Assembly (NCBI GenBank): GCA_022496185.1
Contig: WTXG01000187.1
Span: 1-64,000 of the forward strand
Direction of reading: 5' to 3'
Length of the DNA: 64,000 nucleotides
Source: Multifurca ochricompacta
Taxonomy: Eukaryota > Basidiomycota > Agaricomycetes > Russulales > Russulaceae
Shown in pieces: positions 1 through 10,642 of this stretch (position 1 is its first letter; every line of letters begins with the position of its first letter). Under the pieces are notes generated by a model. It was not told where the DNA came from. It was given only the letters and a program-made list of their open reading frames with translations, and ran no database searches. The translations under genes were made by a program, and so were the position numbers.

Positions 1-2079
1 AGGCAAAAGGGGCAAAATTTGCAATAGTAATTGTTGTCAAGATCCCTGGCTTCGTCAAGAAAAACAACACTTTTTGTTTTGGGTGGGTACGTACGCGTCC
101 ATCGTGGTTGAAGAGCCCCGCGTATGTACCTTTCGGTAACGATTTGAGGTATTTAGTCACCGCGCGGTGCTGCCAGTCCGGGCGTGGGAACTAAGGGTAG
201 GAGCAACCAAGTTAGGAAGGAGCGTAGATGAGATAAAGAAATGGGAAGACGGCACATAATTGCTAAATCCGCCACCTGAAAAGTCAACTGCGACTTCCGG
301 AATGTGGACCGTCCCGCCAACGGCTGTTACACTGTGTATAATCCCCCCATACGCCAAAATAAAAGTCAGTAGTTTGTTAATATGTAAAGAAACGGTCTTA
401 CTATGGACAACTAGCTGGGAAACCAGGGAGGAATTTGGTTTGATTCTTGCCGTCGTTCGTGAAGCATGTCTGGCTCGCTGGGTCAGCGTTACCATCCCCA
501 ACGCCACCGTCTCCCGAGCTGAACAACAGAGAGGTGCCGCGTGCGCCTATCGACGATCAGTTCGCAAATCAGCGATTCTTGATCAACATGCGATACCCAC
601 CCAGAATAGAATAAAAACGCACCAAGTGCAGCGAAGCCATTGCATACTCGACGCGCCAAGTCTTTCGGTACTTTACGCACGCACACGTACAATGAGTGGA
701 CAAGAAAGGGGAGGACAGGCTCGACGATATGGTCTCACCTGTCTGCTCGTCGTCACCATAGCTTGTGGAAATAGTCTGAGGGATATTTTTCTGTGCTAGA
801 ATGAAGTCGAGCCACTAGGACATGACGCGATATCAGAAAACAACACCAGAGGGATAGAGCGTATACCCACGTTTGAATAAGGTTCGTTAGTGTCTGTTGG
901 CGTGTTGGCATCTGGAGTGAATTTTGGCCGGCCTCCGGTCGAATAGTACCTGCCAGGAGTAGGGGACGAGATTCCAAACCCAAATTGCACGTCCAAATCT
1001 GCCTCATCACCAGCCTGAGAAATATTCTGACTGTTCAGACCACCTTCATAAAAATTCCACAAGTCACTTATAATCATCTCCAAACAGGAAGGGAGGAAGG
1101 GGGGAAGGAGGGAGGGCAACACCCACCATTGATGAGTACGACATCAAACGACGTGTTGACCGCGTTCGGGACTTGATCCGCATAGAATTTCTGCAGATCC
1201 TCAAAATTGGCGAACTGCTCCAGATAACCCGTGAGCCCAATCGCGTTCTTTTTCGTAGCCTGCGGAACGTAACGATCTGCATTATAAAGTTGCTTCAGAC
1301 AGGAGACCGTAATCGTCGCATTGCAAGTTGCATTGACGGTCACCCCTGACCCAGGCACAGTAATCATTGCGTCTGAAGAGGGAGATAAGGCAGTGGCAGG
1401 TGTCGGGGAGAAGTGTAAGCTAGTGCGTTGCCCCTTGGCGCGATGGAACGCCGTCGTTGGTTGGATGAGTTCGACGTGATCATCAAGATGTGCAGGAAGG
1501 CTGTACTCGGTCGTGCGTATAAGGACATCTCCATCTTGTGTATGCTTCCACAAACGGAATTCCTACAAACATACACACACACACGCACACACAAAAGTTA
1601 AGATTCGATTCCACCTTCGCAGACAAGGAAATAACAAAAAAAATAAAAGCAAAGCGCACCGTGCCAAGCATATTTTCCGCCTGTGCAACGGGTACATGCA
1701 CAGTGATCCAATCGCCCGCCGATGATCTGTCACATGACTCCTGTTGTATACCGTGGCCAGTAAGCCACTCGTGGACGGCATCGACACTGGTTGCATGAGG
1801 TGCAATAAGCGCCTCAACTTCCTCCTTCGATAAGTGGTCCCCATAGCGTTCGTGGAAAGGGTCACTTATTTCGACGAGGTGCTGCTCAAGCTCCAAGAAG
1901 CGATGTTGAGGAAGCGCAATACGCAGGGGAATGACGTGCGTGGACGGTGCGCGGCCCAAGTCAATCCAGTTGCGCGGGGGCGCGATGCTCTGGCGCAGTT
2001 TCAGTACGCTTGGAGAGGCGGAGGTGACAACTGCTACTGAGAGAGCGGCGAGGAAACGGAAAAGAGTGTGTACGAGCAT
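1..2079 (-). CDS. Secreted tripeptidyl-peptidase / sedolisin (S53 family), 5' part, multi-exon
   Basis: Sedolisins are acid serine-carboxyl proteases that remove tripeptides outside the cell. The ATG at 2077-2079 opens a hydrophobic signal peptide, then a pro-kumamolisin activation domain (exon 1, 2079-1660). Exon 2 (1562-1127) holds the end of the pro-domain (RTTEYSLP) and the start of the mature enzyme. Exon 3 (1043 to about 871) has the catalytic Glu/Asp motif [10 protein letters not shown]. Later exons are 790-739 ([14 protein letters not shown]), 670-623, 546-402 ([11 protein letters not shown], with the oxyanion Asp), 331-256 (VTAVGGT) and 190-95 (ending near GLFNHDGR). Introns are GT-AG; intron 1 contains a CA repeat. 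The nucleophile Ser exon lies beyond base 1. The exon 3/4 junction is unclear: a family-like stretch WVYALSL is readable only in a shifted frame near 875, so one extra A or an annotation error is possible. Family assignment is firm. Confidence 0.93.
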
Positions 2080-2129
2080 ATTGCCTAGGTTGTTGCTATC
2101 CGGGTGATGGGTACGAGGATATCAGGCCT

Positions 2130-2147
2130 ATATATATATATGTATAT
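2130..2147 (-). promoter_or_regulatory. TATA-rich promoter of the sedolisin gene
   Basis: An uninterrupted TA run lies 50-70 bases upstream of the start codon at 2079 on the gene's strand, a normal distance for a fungal TATA box plus short leader. No other core element is evident. Confidence 0.55.
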
Positions 2148-2713
2148 GGACCACGCGGTGACTACCTGATTGTCGTGAGACGCGTAGAGAAGAAAAGTGG
2201 CGAATCATATGGCTTAAGCGAGTGGAAACACGGGAGTGAGGTCCCTAAGGATGAAAAGAAGATAGTCGGCTGGGTTTGATCGAGACCCGGGCGCAGGACA
2301 TCGACATCTGAAACATTATGCGTGTCGTCACCTGCAACCGACATCCGCGGTGTTGAACAACATAAAGACAAGTCCTCGAAGGGAATCAATTAAAAGTTTT
2401 GGATAAAGTTTTTGATGAAAGATAAAGATGCTACAGTTGTCCAAGTTGTCATTGGTTTAGTTTGGTCATTGGTCGCTGTCACTAATCAAAGGGGACAAGC
2501 ACGTGATCATGTCCCAGCCCAGAGAGACTGAGATGACAACTAGGACTATATCAGTGGAAAATGACATGTTGCTAGAATGACTAGTGCTAGCCATTCTAGC
2601 CATTCTAGGACATTGAATTCGAAACTGGCTCTAGCAAATGAGCTCACCCACCTCTCCCCCACTGACATCCCTAAAGTGGTAATATTGTCACACAACTGTG
2701 ATTTGTAATAATA
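2148..2713. other. Intergenic spacer, no gene seen
   Basis: No convincing coding region on either strand. There is a short direct repeat (CTAGCCATTCTAGCCATTCTAG) near 2585-2608. This is the only non-transposon DNA left between the host gene and the transposon block. Confidence 0.6.
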
Positions 2714-3229
2714 TGTTGACACAGGACGTGTCTGGAGATGCTTCAGGCATCTAAGGATTGCTTTAGCTGTAGATAAGATTAGATTAAGTTCCGGAGTTTC
2801 GGACTTTTTACAATATCTTTATTACATTTATTTCTCATGTTACTCAGCTGATTAGTGATGTCCTTAGTAATGCGCAGTAAGCACATGATATCTCTTTAGC
2901 CAATGGCCATTATCCCTCACTATTTATTGTCCAGCACTTGTGGACTTATTCCCAGTGCACACAGACCATTTCCCCTGGCCCCCATGGGTATATAAGGGTG
3001 TCTGTTTCATCTCTTACACTTCAGAGTTCTTCTAACCTCTGAAGCATAAGTTCCCTTTTACTATACTTTCTTCTACCTTCAACTAACCATCTTCTGTAGA
3101 CTACTTGTTTGTTTAGGTCAGTAGTATAGTTGTATAAGAGTTCTTCTAACCTCTGAAGCACTACTTGTTTGTTTAGCCTAAACTGCTACTAACCACAGTC
3201 AGTATAACCAGCAGCATGGTTGTTTAACA
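2714..3229 (+). repeat. Solo LTR, old Copia-type
   Basis: Begins TGTTGACACAGGA, ends TGTTTAACA and is flanked by the 5-bp duplication TAATA (2709-2713 and 3230-3234). It is a diverged relative of the Copia LTRs at 5179, 38085 and 57527, sharing the GATGCTTCAGGCATC motif, the GGACTTATTCCCAGTGCAC block, a TATATAAGGG TATA box near 2990 and the repeated CTTCAGAGTTCTTCTAACC stretch. It points away from the sedolisin gene. Confidence 0.85.
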
Positions 3230-3293
3230 TAATATTTATTGATAGGGCTGTGCACCATCCATTTTATGGTGACAGCCATCCATTTGACAGTAG

Positions 3294-3875
3294 TGTTACG
3301 TCCAGTGCGGGACGTTCCACACGACTTGTGTGACAGCGTTCGTTCGTGATCAGATAAGGGACCAATGAGATCCCTTGGAGTTTAGAGGGGAGGAGTCAAA
3401 GTCAACAAGGCTGTACTTGAAGACGATGTTAAGCAGAAAGTACCAGAAGTACTGAAACGGTCGAGTCAAGCATCCAAAGGGATGTCCAGAAGACAAGCAC
3501 CGATGTATTCAATAAGTCGAGTCTGAAGTCTACAATGTAGTTACAGCGGACTTATATACGTAATCTAGTGGGCATCTATAGATAAGATAACCAAGTCAGG
3601 TGGGCCCGAATATACGAAAGCGGATGGCGTAAAGCCTAGCTTCTGATAGGGTACTAAGTAAGTGTCCGATCTTAAGATAAGAAGATAAAGAGATAAGAAA
3701 GCAAATATGAACAAGCAGCATGTCAACAGATGTAAACTGGGTCACGGGGATGGAAGGAGGGCATGTGATGGATCCCAGGATGGGGATGTGATCAAGAAAT
3801 GTAGCACAGGCGGTAACAGGGGGTTTGCATTGGGGAGAGTAAAGAAAATGGGGTTGCTCGGCAGAGGTCGTAACA
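3294..3875 (-). repeat. Solo Gypsy LTR in the hAT1 left terminus
   Basis: Reads TGTTACGTCC...GTCGTAACA on the plus strand, the antisense form of the G1-G5 LTR. It has a perfect 5-bp duplication AGTAG (3289-3293, 3876-3880). It landed exactly across the boundary between the hAT1 duplication and its terminal repeat. Confidence 0.93.
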
Positions 3876-4337
3876 AGTAGGGCCTAGCACGAGTGCACTT
3901 GTGAGTTACCCGGATCTGAACTCGTGGGTATTTAGATTAGATAATCCCATACTCGGATCCGCATGAGTATGTTCCCACGGATCACCTGGAGCCGCAAGTC
4001 CTATACTTGCACGGATCCAAGTACTCATGGGTATACTCGTAGGTTTACTTGTAAGGTTTGAGGCAGCCAGAGATCTTCATCTTGCATACACAGAAAGAAT
4101 ATATATATTACTACAATCCCACGAAGTTTCAAGTCAGATCATGCATCCGATCCAAAATAAAACAAGAATCAGTTACAATATCTATAGAAATGCAAAAAAA
4201 CGCGAAAAAACGCGAAAAAACGCGAAGTGTGGGGCGCGCCGATCGGACCGTGCATTGCCTTCCTATCTAGGAAGGTAGGCTTAAGAATGCACGTGTCGGC
4301 ACACATCGGTACAGAGATGCCGGGATCACGCCTAATT

Positions 4338-4800
4338 GATAAGATCAAAAACGCGTTCACAATTAATTAGATACTTAGGATATACATCTAAGTGATAAGA
4401 TCAAAAATGTGTTCACAGTTAATTAGATACTTGGGATATACATCTAATACAAGTGATAAGATCAAAATGCGTTCACAATTAATTAGATACTTGGGATGTA
4501 CATCTAAGTGATAAGATCAAAAATGCGTTCACATTTAATTAGATACTTAGGATATACATCTAATACAAGTGATAAGATCAAAAATGCGTTCACAATTAAT
4601 TAGATACTTAGGATGTACATCTAAGTGATAAGATCAAAAATGCATTCACAATTAATTAGATACTTGGGATGTACATCTAAGTGATAAGATCAAAAATGCG
4701 TTCACAATTAATTAGATACTAAAGATATACATCTAAGATAATACAAGTGATAAGATCAAAATGCGTTCACAATTAAATAGATACAAGTGATAAAATCAAT
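4338..4800 (+). repeat. Minisatellite of eight or nine 55-66 bp units
   Basis: Units begin TGATAAGATCAAAAATGCG and contain TTCACAATTAATTAGATACTT. Copies start near 4338, 4394, 4454, 4510, 4570, 4626, 4682 and 4748, with a truncated one at 4788. Unit ends vary between ATCTAAG and ATCTAATACAAG. It lies inside hAT1. Confidence 0.9.
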
Positions 4801-4845
4801 TCTGCATAACCCTATATATAATATATTGTGTGTCTTTACCAGTGA

Positions 4846-4921
4846 GGCTGGGTGGCTTAGTGGTTAGAGCACCGGACCGAGCTTGTTCCCGGAGGTCTTA
4901 GGTTCAATCCATGTTTCAGCC
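4846..4921 (+). repeat. tRNA-like sequence with Pol III A and B boxes (SINE or tRNA pseudogene)
   Basis: The A box TGGCTTAGTGG (4853-4863) and B box GGTTCAATCC (4901-4910) sit at tRNA spacing. The ends GGCTGGG and TTCAGCC can pair as an acceptor stem with two G-U pairs, and the D arm pairs well. The anticodon region is too long, lacks U33 and the T stem is weak, so a working tRNA is unlikely. It is followed by a short body and an A-rich tract near 4950, as in a SINE. Confidence 0.5.
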
Positions 4922-5178
4922 ATTTCTGTTCTAGGTTGACAAGCCTAGTAAAAAAATAATTTTATATAATAATATTCCCACGAGTATTCCGCGAGTACCT
5001 GTGTGGGTACCCGGGGTGCCAAAATCAATACCCAGATCCACGTGAGTATTTTCCCACGGATCACCTGGATCCGCGAGTATCAATACCCATGAGTTTTCCC
5101 ACGGCTCTACTCAAAAAACTTGTGAGTTACCCGGACTCGTGCTATGCCCTATTTGACAGTAATAAGATGGGTATGGCT

Positions 5179-5681
5179 TGTTGAACACAGAAGATGTTCG
5201 GTGATGCTTCAGGCATCAGGTGATTAGATTAGCTACTTTGTAGATTAGATTAGATACTGGAGTTCCGGACTTTTTACATTATCATTATTACTTTCCTTCT
5301 CACATTCCACAGTAGCTGACTGATACACCATGTAACATGTAATTTCTGTAGTGGCCAATGGCCTTATGCCCTCTTGTTTATTGTTTGGACTTTGTCTGGC
5401 ACTTGTGGACTTATTCCCAGTGCACAGACCATCCCTTGAAGATGTATATAAGGGTGTCTGTTTCGTCTCTTACACTTCAGAGTTTCCTTCACCTCTGAAG
5501 TGTAAGTCCCAGTCTCTCTACTTACTACCTTACTGTTGACTAACTGTCTATTGTAGATAACTTGTCTCTAGGTGTGTAGTATAGTAATATAGAGTTTCCT
5601 TCACCTCTGAAGTATAACTTGTCTCTAGCTTAACCCACTAACCTTCACAGTCAGTATGCTGCACTCCATGCCTGTTTCACA
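5179..5681 (+). repeat. 5' LTR of Copia C1
   Basis: TGTTGAACACAGAAG to CCTGTTTCACA, 503 bp, closely matching the LTRs at 38085 and 57527. The TATA box GTATATAAGGG lies near 5445. The 5' flank is TGGCT; the matching 3' flank is not in the window. Confidence 0.92.
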
Positions 5682-5693
5682 GGTTATGGGCCC
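5682..5693 (+). promoter_or_regulatory. Primer-binding site of Copia C1
   Basis: GGTTATGGGCCC directly follows the LTR. From memory this matches the primer site of Drosophila copia, which uses a 5' half of initiator tRNA-Met cut in the anticodon loop. Confidence 0.75.
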
Positions 5694-5917
5694 TGAGCAC
5701 ACTTAACTGATCTGTCTCTTCTTTTGATCAGTCCAACCTTTTCTTCAAAGCTCACTGCTTCAAGAATCTTTGTTTCCCAATCATCACAAAACAGTGAGCT
5801 TCAACTTTCTCCTTCTTTGCCCTTAACTGTCCACAAGGTGGTGTGCTTCAAGTGCCCACCTTGATCTGTCTGGCTAGTCCTCAGGGGATTCTTGCAAGAG
5901 GTGATGAGGGACCCTAA
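5694..5917 (+). other. Copia C1 leader, first part
   Basis: Untranslated leader matching 38597-38820 and 58038-58260. It includes a hairpin with arms CAAGGTGG and CCACCTTG near 5835-5864. It is broken at CCTAA by the L3/G1 insertion. Confidence 0.8.
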
Positions 5918-6160
5918 TGTTGAGACGAGCCGGACTCCCGGGTGGACTCGATCTAACGATCGTGATAAGATAAGCTAAAGTGCATCCATTAACTGATTGA
6001 GATACAATTCCACATTGCACGCACAACACACTCCTTCTTATATCTTGTCACAAGTAAATAGAACTATTTACTGTTATGATTGTCACGCTTCTATGTAGTA
6101 TAAAAGGTCGTTACATTGTACGCGTTCACTTCAGTTTTGACCACAACAACTGAACCTATC

Positions 6161-7352
6161 TGTTACGTCCGGTGCGGGACGTTCCACACGACTTGTGTGA
6201 CAGCGTTTGTTCGTGATCAGATAAGAGGCCAATAAGACCTCTTTGTTACGTCCGGTGTGAGACGTTCCGCATGACTTGTGCGACAGCTTGTGTACATTCA
6301 GTTAGATAAGAGGTCAATAGGACCTCTTGGAGTTCGAATGGATGAGTCAAAGTCAAAGGGGCTGTTCCCTAGTGACGATGTTGAGCAGAAAGTGCCAAAA
6401 GCACTGAGACGATCGAGTCAGAGGTTTCAAGGGGAAGTCCAGAAGACAAACACCGATGTATTCAATAAGTCGAGTCTGAGGTCTACAATGTAGTTACAGT
6501 GGACTTATATACGTAATCGAGTGGGCGTCTATAAGATAAGGGATCGGAGTCAAGTGGGCCCGAATATACGGAAACGGAGGGCGTAAAGCCTGGCTTCTGA
6601 TAGGGTATTAAGTAAGTGTCCGGTCGTAACGATAAGAAGATAAGAAGATAAGAGATAAGGGACCAAACATAGGTATACAGTATGTCAACAAGTTCAAAGC
6701 AGGTCACGGGGAGGGGAGCAAGGCACGTGATGGATCCCAGGACGGGGACATGATCGTGAAGTGGAGAGTGGGTGGTAAAGATGGGTCGCTATTGGGGAGG
6801 TGGAAGAAAATGGGGTTGCTTGGAAGGGATTGTAACACTCTTGGAGTTTGTACAGGAGGAGTCAAAGTCAAAGAGGCTGCACTCTAAGATGATGTTGAGC
6901 AGGAAGTACCAGAAGTACTTTGTGAGACGATCGAGTCAAGGTGTTCAAGGGGAAGTCCAGAAGACAAGCACCGATGTATTCAATAAGTCGAGTCTGAGGT
7001 CTACAATGTAGTTACAGTGGACTTATATACGTAATCAAATGAGCGTCTAAAGATAAGATATCACAGAGTCATGTGGGCCCGAATATACAAAAGCGGATGG
7101 CGTAAAGCCTGGCTTCTGATAGGGTATTAAGTAAGTGTCCGGTCTTAGAGATAAGGAGATAAGTGATAAGGAAGTTCATAACAACGGTAAGCAAAAGGTC
7201 AACATAGACAATCAATGGTCACGGGGATGGAAGCAAGGCATGTGATGGGTCCCAGGACGGGGACGTGATCAAGAAGTGGAGAGTGGGCGGAAGGGAAGGG
7301 TTCTCGTTAGGGAGAGTGAAAAAGAGTGGGGTGCTAGGCCCTGGTTGTAACA
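6161..7352 (-). repeat. 3' LTR of G1, split by a solo LTR
   Basis: Parts are 6161-6243 and 6843-7352; together about 593 bp. The purine-rich tract needed for plus-strand priming follows at 7353-7370 (read as CCAGAAGGGAGGGTGA on the sense strand). Confidence 0.92.
6244..6837 (-). repeat. Solo Gypsy LTR nested inside the G1 3' LTR
   Basis: TGTTACGTCCGGTG to GGATTGTAACA with duplication CTCTT (6239-6243, 6838-6842). An LTR inserted in a related LTR of the same orientation. Confidence 0.93.
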
Positions 7353-7383
7353 TCACCCTCCCTTCTGGCTCGAGCTGACCCAG

Positions 7384-8570
7384 CTAGAAACACGCACCGT
7401 CATCGTCCTGCACCAAGTCTACATAATCATCTGCCAGATTTTGATCATCAGTGGTGTAAGCGTCGTCAGCTGCGCATTGATGCGTGCGCAAGAACCCATA
7501 TGGGCCACGCCGTCCACAGTGTCGGCACAAGTCGTAGACTGGGCAATCGAGTTCACGATGTCCTGCGTTGTGATGCAGGCACTTGCCGCACCACCCCGAG
7601 GGGTTAACGATTGTCGGGGCGACGCCCACGCGACGGAATATGCAGAAGCGGCTCCAGTGCAAATTACTCCGGCAGTGACAGCACCACTTGTGGTTGAGCG
7701 GGCAGTTCCAGCTAATGTGATACTTGCTATCACATCACCAGCATGTCTCGCCCCGGGGGTTCTCGTGCATCCGCGGCATCTCAAACCGATTTGGCAGTAG
7801 TCGGGGGGCAGCCCCCAATGTTCGTGGGGGAGTGGTCGTGCATATGTGTCAGTGTACCTTTCGGCAATGGTCTGGTATGCATCCCCAATCTCCAATCTCT
7901 TCCAAATCTCTACCAGCTCCTGTTCAACTTGAAACATCCCGTTGGTGAGTCAGGCCATCATCTTCGCATGCTCCTTATACTGTTTGTTGAGCGTCGCATG
8001 CAGTGTTAAATTCTTCTGCAGTCTCATGACTTCAGCTTTGAGACGTGGAAGGCGCATGTCACTCATCACTTCGTCAATCGCAAAGGCGCGAGAGTCCTCG
8101 GCGGCCAGGTGTCCAAGCTGTTCATCGGTCAATGTATGGTGCAGACGTCCTGTATACCTTTCCTCTAAATAGACTGGGGCCCCGTAGACCGGGCCATCCT
8201 TCTTCATACAGCCTGCGACGTCCATCCCTCCGTTGGTGTAGAATATGTATTTGGCGATGGTGGTCGTCCCATCAGCCATGGTGATCTCGAGGGGAAAATA
8301 CATAGACGAATTGGGGTTGTTAGTGATGAACGGAAATTCAGGTACTTCGTCATCTAACTCCATGCCCAACAGGTTGTTCGGGTGTGGCTCCTCACTGTGT
8401 TCAAAGTCATCATTCGGGTTGGGAGATTGATTCTTTACTCGAGTTGCAGCGGCCTCGTAGTCGATGGGCGAAGAAGGGCGTGTCGAAGGATGGGCAGAGG
8501 GAAAGTTTTCAATGGTTACGTTGGTGGCAGTGAAAGCGTCAATGGCAGCATTGGCGGCGATGAAAGACAT
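7384..8570 (-). pseudogene. Accessory ORF3 of G1 (coiled coil plus CCHC knuckles), broken
   Basis: Follows pol after a short gap. The usual upstream start (ATG in G3, G4, G5) is ACG here, so the first ATG is at 8570 (MSFIAANAAIDAF). An in-frame TGA at 7950-7952 replaces the Arg codon of MARLTNGM, and a frameshift lies in 7800-7900. The C-terminal part (7662-7384) keeps CGKCLHHNAGHRELDC and GPYGFLRTHQC and ends in DDDGACF. See the ORF3 of G5 for the fullest copy. Function unknown; a second nucleocapsid-like RNA/DNA-binding protein is an inference. Confidence 0.75.
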
Positions 8571-8647
8571 GATAGAGTGAATGGTGGTAGGACGTTGCTA
8601 TGAGAGCGTGTACTGGGGGTTTTGATGGGGTTCTGGGTTGCCTCCTT

Positions 8648-10642
8648 TTAAGCGTTCTTGGGCGCTTCTGGGTGTCGGATGTGAAACTCCAAGATAAGGG
8701 CAGGGGCGAAGATTTCTCCGGCTGGCTCCCACGAGCTGTCAGAGTCTGGGAATCCCTTCCACTTAACGAGGTAATACAGTTTGCGCCCTCGACCTTGTCG
8801 CTTTGAATCGAGAACGCGTTCTACCTCCCACTCTTCTTCTCCGTCGATAAGGTCAGGTGGAGGTCTTGGGAAGTTTTCCCCGTGAATGGTGGTTTCCTTA
8901 TACGGGGTCAGAAGCTTGGCGTGGAAGACGGGATGGATCTTCCATTTCGGGGGTAACCGCAGTTCATACGATACATCCAACAGCTTCCTGGTGATCTGGA
9001 AGGGCCCATGACGTTGGGGTGCTAACTTGGCCGAGGGATGTGATGTGTGGATGTTCCTTCCCTCGAGCCAGACCCAGTCATTGGTTTGATAAGGTGTGAA
9101 TGTGTTTGGCTGTGCCGCCAGGAGCTGTTGCGCCTTCGTCAGGTTCTCATTGGCTGATTGTCGTAACTCTTCCCATTGGCTTATCCGTCGGGTTACGGAG
9201 GGGACATTAGTAGGCTTATCTGTCCATGTGGTGCGCGGGGTCCATCCCATGATAAGGGAGAAGGGGGTGGCTTTCGTAGTCCCATTGGGCCATGAATTGT
9301 GAGCGAACTCCGCAGTTGATAGCCACTCTGCCCAGTCGTCTTGTCTGCTGTTGCACCAGAACCGCAGGTACTGTTCTAACCATTGGTTTGTTTGTTTGGA
9401 CTGCCCATCCGTTTGAGGGTGGTAAGCTGTAGAGATGTTCTGCGTTATGTCTAATGTCTTGCACAGGGCTTTGGCAAACGCTGACGTGAATCTGGTGTCT
9501 CGGTCGGATATAATCTTTCTGGGGAGTCCATAGTGACGGTATACATGGTTCAGATATAGCTTTGCCACTCCTTCGGCTGTGATGGTTTCATTGCAAGGGA
9601 TGAACAAGGCCGCCTTGGAGCAGTCGTGGTCGGTGATCGTAAGGATGGTGTCAAAGCCTTGTGATTTGGGTAGCTTGACAATAAAATCCATCGCAATGGT
9701 CTGGAAGGGAGTTGATGCGATGGGAGTGATGGGGTGTATTGGCGGGGTTTTCGGGTGGGTGTTCACCTTGTTTGCTTGACATGCTGCACATCCCTGCACA
9801 TAACTTTCGACGTCCTTTTTCATGTTGGGCCACCAGTAGTCACGTTTGGCAAGGGCGTAAGTGTTCGCGATGCCAGGGTGGCCAGCAGAGGGAAGGTCGT
9901 GGTGAAAATGAATCACCCCCCTCTTAATGTTGTCGCCACCGGTGACAACGAGCTGATCTCCATCTTTCCACCACAAACCATTGACTTCTTTCAGGTTGTG
10001 TGCATCAGCCCATGAGTGGCAAAGTGAGGGGTTCATATTCTGCGAGACTTGGGCCCACAGGTCCATATCATGAAGACTAACAACCACGGTTTTTGCAAAC
10101 ACCTCTTCAGGAAGGACAGTGATGTCGTTGTTGTCGTCCTCACCTGTATGCATATCTGGTCTGCGCGACAGCGCATCGGCTCTGGCGTTTTGGCTTCCAG
10201 CAATGTGTTTCAAGGTAAAGTTGTATTCCTCTAGTTCTAGGACTTCCCATGCCACACGCCGACTGATTTTGTGGGGTTCTTTCCAGTATAACAGGTTGGA
10301 ATGGTCGGTGTGGATAATGGTCTGATGTGGAGTCCCGGCCAGGTAAGGTTGCCAATGCCGTAATGCCTTGACTATGGCTAAGAGTTCCCTATCCCAGATG
10401 TCATAATTCTGCTCAGCTGGGGAGAAGGTCTTGGAGTAGTATGCCACCGGGTGAAGTATCTGTGCGGCATCTCTTTGGTATAACACAGCTCCGTTTGCAA
10501 AGTGAGAGGCATCCACTTCTAACTCAAAGGGGCGACTTAGATCTGGTTGAATGAGTACCGGCTCTGAGCCGACTAGGTCCCTGATTCGTTCAAACGCCTG
10601 TTGTTGTGTTACGTCCCAATGCCATGGCATGTCCTTTTTCAA
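8648..10642 (-). CDS. G1 pol, C-terminal half: RNase H, integrase, chromodomain
   Basis: A 664-codon open stretch. Residues 1-130 are the RNase H-like domain (FELEVDASHFANGAV, ELLAIVKALRHW, HTDHSNLLYW). Next comes the integrase zinc domain (HHDLPSAGHPGIANTY ... CAACQ), then the core with Asp in MDFIVKLP, Asp in IISDRDTRF and Glu in TNQWLEQYL. A C-terminal chromodomain ([14 protein letters not shown] ... LVKWKGFPDSDSSWEPA) is the hallmark of chromoviruses and is thought to guide insertion to marked chromatin. It ends at a stop at 8648-8650. This is the longest intact pol segment in the five Gypsy copies. Confidence 0.93.
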   Translation of the reverse strand: MKKDMPWHWDVTQQQAFERIRDLVGSEPVLIQPDLSRPFELEVDASHFANGAVLYQRDAAQILHPVAYYSKTFSPAEQNYDIWDRELLAIVKALRHWQPYLAGTPHQTIIHTDHSNLLYWKEPHKISRRVAWEVLELEEYNFTLKHIAGSQNARADALSRRPDMHTGEDDNNDITVLPEEVFAKTVVVSLHDMDLWAQVSQNMNPSLCHSWADAHNLKEVNGLWWKDGDQLVVTGGDNIKRGVIHFHHDLPSAGHPGIANTYALAKRDYWWPNMKKDVESYVQGCAACQANKVNTHPKTPPIHPITPIASTPFQTIAMDFIVKLPKSQGFDTILTITDHDCSKAALFIPCNETITAEGVAKLYLNHVYRHYGLPRKIISDRDTRFTSAFAKALCKTLDITQNISTAYHPQTDGQSKQTNQWLEQYLRFWCNSRQDDWAEWLSTAEFAHNSWPNGTTKATPFSLIMGWTPRTTWTDKPTNVPSVTRRISQWEELRQSANENLTKAQQLLAAQPNTFTPYQTNDWVWLEGRNIHTSHPSAKLAPQRHGPFQITRKLLDVSYELRLPPKWKIHPVFHAKLLTPYKETTIHGENFPRPPPDLIDGEEEWEVERVLDSKRQGRGRKLYYLVKWKGFPDSDSSWEPAGEIFAPALILEFHIRHPEAPKNA

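Larger units (their letters stand above)
3291..5151. mobile_element. Non-autonomous hAT-like element (hAT1), interrupted by a solo LTR
   Basis: The left terminus reads TAGGGCCTAGCACGAGT (TAG at 3291-3293, continuing at 3881 after the LTR). The right terminus at 5151, read on the other strand, is TAGGGCATAGCACGAGT. The flanks carry an 8-bp duplication TTTGACAG (3283-3290 and 5152-5159). Eight-bp duplications and TAGGG-type termini are characteristic of hAT transposons. About 1.28 kb remain after the LTR is removed. No transposase is present. Inside are repeated subterminal GGATC/CGAGTA motifs, a minisatellite and a tRNA-like segment. Confidence 0.82.

Noticed and set aside
260..799. 179-codon plus-strand ORF
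   Set aside because: Runs antisense to several sedolisin exons and introns and resembles nothing; shadow ORF.
1569..1593. CA-repeat as a functional element
   Set aside because: Ordinary microsatellite in intron 1 of the protease gene.
2162..2389. Small minus-strand gene upstream of the sedolisin
   Set aside because: 75 codons, no recognisable features and no sign of splicing or homology.
4338..4800. CRISPR-like array
   Set aside because: Whole units repeat with no unique spacers, and the context is eukaryotic; it is a minisatellite.
4846..4921. Functional tRNA gene
   Set aside because: Oversized anticodon loop without U33 and a weak T stem.
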